Origin: Cylindrotheca closterium | Taxonomy: Eukaryota > Bacillariophyta > Bacillariophyceae > Bacillariales > Bacillariaceae | DNA length: 64,000 bases | Direction: 5' to 3' | Assembly (NCBI GenBank): GCA_933822405.4 | Contig: CAKOGP040002069.1 | Location: forward strand, 164,951-228,950 | In this document: positions 63,160-64,000 of the stretch, one piece after another | How positions within the stretch are numbered: position 1 is the stretch's first letter | How the letters are laid out: every line of letters begins with the position of its first letter | Position numbers and translations under genes: made by a program | Notes under the pieces: model-generated | What the model saw: the letters and a program-made list of their open reading frames with translations, nothing else | What the model was told of the DNA's origin: nothing | Databases searched by the model: none

Positions 63160-64000
63160 ATGGGAATGTCTCATTCTATACTATTCAATGCTTCGTCAAT
63201 GACGAAGCAACTCCCACAACTGTACAAATCAAAGCAACTCAATGCAGAACTCGCATCCATCCAATCCGACAAGGATGATCTTGATGGATACGACTCGGAT
63301 TTTTCCGAAGACGAGCTCGAAGATCCCGAATGGAATGAACGCCTTGCCATTTTGGAAGACGCTTCCAATCTCGCAAAAATGGCGGACTTCTTTCTCAACC
63401 CTCACAAGGCAGTGGTGACCACCGATCCCTATGTCTGTGGACGCAACTATTTCTCGCGACCTTCTGCGCTCCCACAACAATCGCAAGAAGAGGAAGCTGA
63501 GCGAGAGTTGATCATGAACGAAATGAAGCAACTTAAACAACTTGCGATGGACTACCTACATCCAGAACGTCCAGTTGTCACTACCGATCCCTTTGCCTGT
63601 GGTCGCAACTACTTTACTCGTCCATCGGCACCACTTCCAGAAGATGAAGAGATTGCAGCGGAACGTGATCTCGTTTTGAAGGAGGCAAGACAACTCAAGA
63701 AGCTGGCTGTAGACTACCTACATCCAGAACGTCCAGTTGTCACTACCGATCCCTTTGCCTGTGGTCGCAACTACTTTACTCGTCCATCGGCGCCACTTCC
63801 AGAAGATGAAGAGATTGCAGCGGAGCGAGATCTCATTTTGAAGGAGGCAAGACAACTCAAGAAGCTGGCTGTAGACTACCTACATCCAGAACGTCCAGTT
63901 GTCACTACCGATCCCTTTGCCTGTGGTCGCAACTACTTTACTCGTCCATCGGCACCACTTCCAGAAGATGAAGAGATTGCAGCGGAACGTGATCTCGTTT
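63160..64000 (+). CDS. Tandem-repeat protein with CGRNYFTRPSAP units (3' end outside window)
   Basis: The frame opens at ATG 63160 (MGMSHSILFNASSMTKQLPQ) and is still open at the right edge, 280 codons. After an acidic lead (DGYDSDFSEDELEDPEWNER) come 54-residue repeats starting at 63412, 63574, 63736 and 63898. The unit is VVTTDPFACGRNYFTRPSAP, LPEDEEIAAERDLVLKEARQ, LKKLAVDYLHPERP. Unit 1 is diverged (DPYVCGRNYFSRPSALPQQS); units 2-4 are almost identical at the DNA level. Each unit has one Cys and a charged helix. No signal peptide or TM segment was seen. Function unknown; repetition suggests a structural or multivalent binding role. Confidence 0.88.
   Translation, partial: MGMSHSILFNASSMTKQLPQLYKSKQLNAELASIQSDKDDLDGYDSDFSEDELEDPEWNERLAILEDASNLAKMADFFLNPHKAVVTTDPYVCGRNYFSRPSALPQQSQEEEAERELIMNEMKQLKQLAMDYLHPERPVVTTDPFACGRNYFTRPSAPLPEDEEIAAERDLVLKEARQLKKLAVDYLHPERPVVTTDPFACGRNYFTRPSAPLPEDEEIAAERDLILKEARQLKKLAVDYLHPERPVVTTDPFACGRNYFTRPSAPLPEDEEIAAERDLV
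63412..64000 (+). repeat. 162-bp coding tandem repeat, at least four units
   Basis: Unit starts are spaced exactly 162 bp apart. Units 2, 3 and 4 differ at only a few bases (for example GCACCACTTCC/GCGCCACTTCC), while unit 1 is clearly older. The array continues beyond the window. Confidence 0.95.

Overview
The window is nuclear DNA of a eukaryote, most likely a pennate diatom. The pointers are short GT-AG introns of about 70 to 140 bp, a membrane guanylate cyclase fused to a cyclic-nucleotide phosphodiesterase, an LRR protein with an internal transmembrane anchor, a Ty1/copia element, a Crypton with an Ndc10-like recombinase, and many Ser/Asn/Asp-rich proteins. The species cannot be named from sequence alone. 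No rRNA or convincing tRNA was seen.

Layout. 1-7063: receptor cyclase-phosphodiesterase (3' end outside the window), a three-exon LRR protein and a small membrane protein, all on the minus strand. 7.9-11.5 kb: three old head-to-tail copies of a ~1.34 kb non-coding repeat. 11.7-12.6 kb: a steroid 5-alpha-reductase-like enzyme, followed by a loose copy of its own last codons. 13.6-44.8 kb: the core of the window, a cluster of one recurrent family of small, probably disordered proteins, here called the RKxS family (repeated [KP]-P-x-R-[KR]-x-S sites plus an N-A-x-[FW] motif; at least eleven intact minus-strand members, and one more at 57.7 kb). From 23.7 kb onward most members are paired head-to-head with a plus-strand gene of a second small acidic family, here called the ILDE family (core ILDEVLDILN, Asp-rich tail; seven members). 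The pairs share a divergent promoter block with an inverted repeat, and six of the seven ILDE genes share a UGUAAAYA element in the 3' flank. Pairs have been copied in tandem, most recently as ~1.88 kb units at 39.6-43.9 kb.

The cluster has been hit by mobile DNA. A Ty1/copia element at 27.1-29.2 kb is broken by stops and a frameshift; it abuts a 10-N gap, after which the pre-insertion sequence is repeated without the element, which suggests that two haplotypes were joined. A 4,079-bp Crypton at 35.5-39.6 kb sits inside one promoter and is flanked by ATAATA; a sister cassette supplies the empty site. One RKxS copy at 34.2-35.0 kb is a chimera with a fragment of the neighbouring 45-48 kb gene.

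45-64 kb is ordinary gene space: a very low-complexity nuclear-type protein, a multi-span membrane protein, a membrane-anchored HExxHxxGxxH metalloprotease, a large unnamed conserved protein, the outlying RKxS gene, an RGG/coiled-coil RNA-binding-type protein, and at the right edge a protein built from 54-residue near-identical repeats. A 139-bp MITE lies at 56.1 kb. No function is known to me for the RKxS and ILDE families. Basophilic kinase sites, charge complementarity and shared promoters suggest a paired regulatory system, but that is inference.
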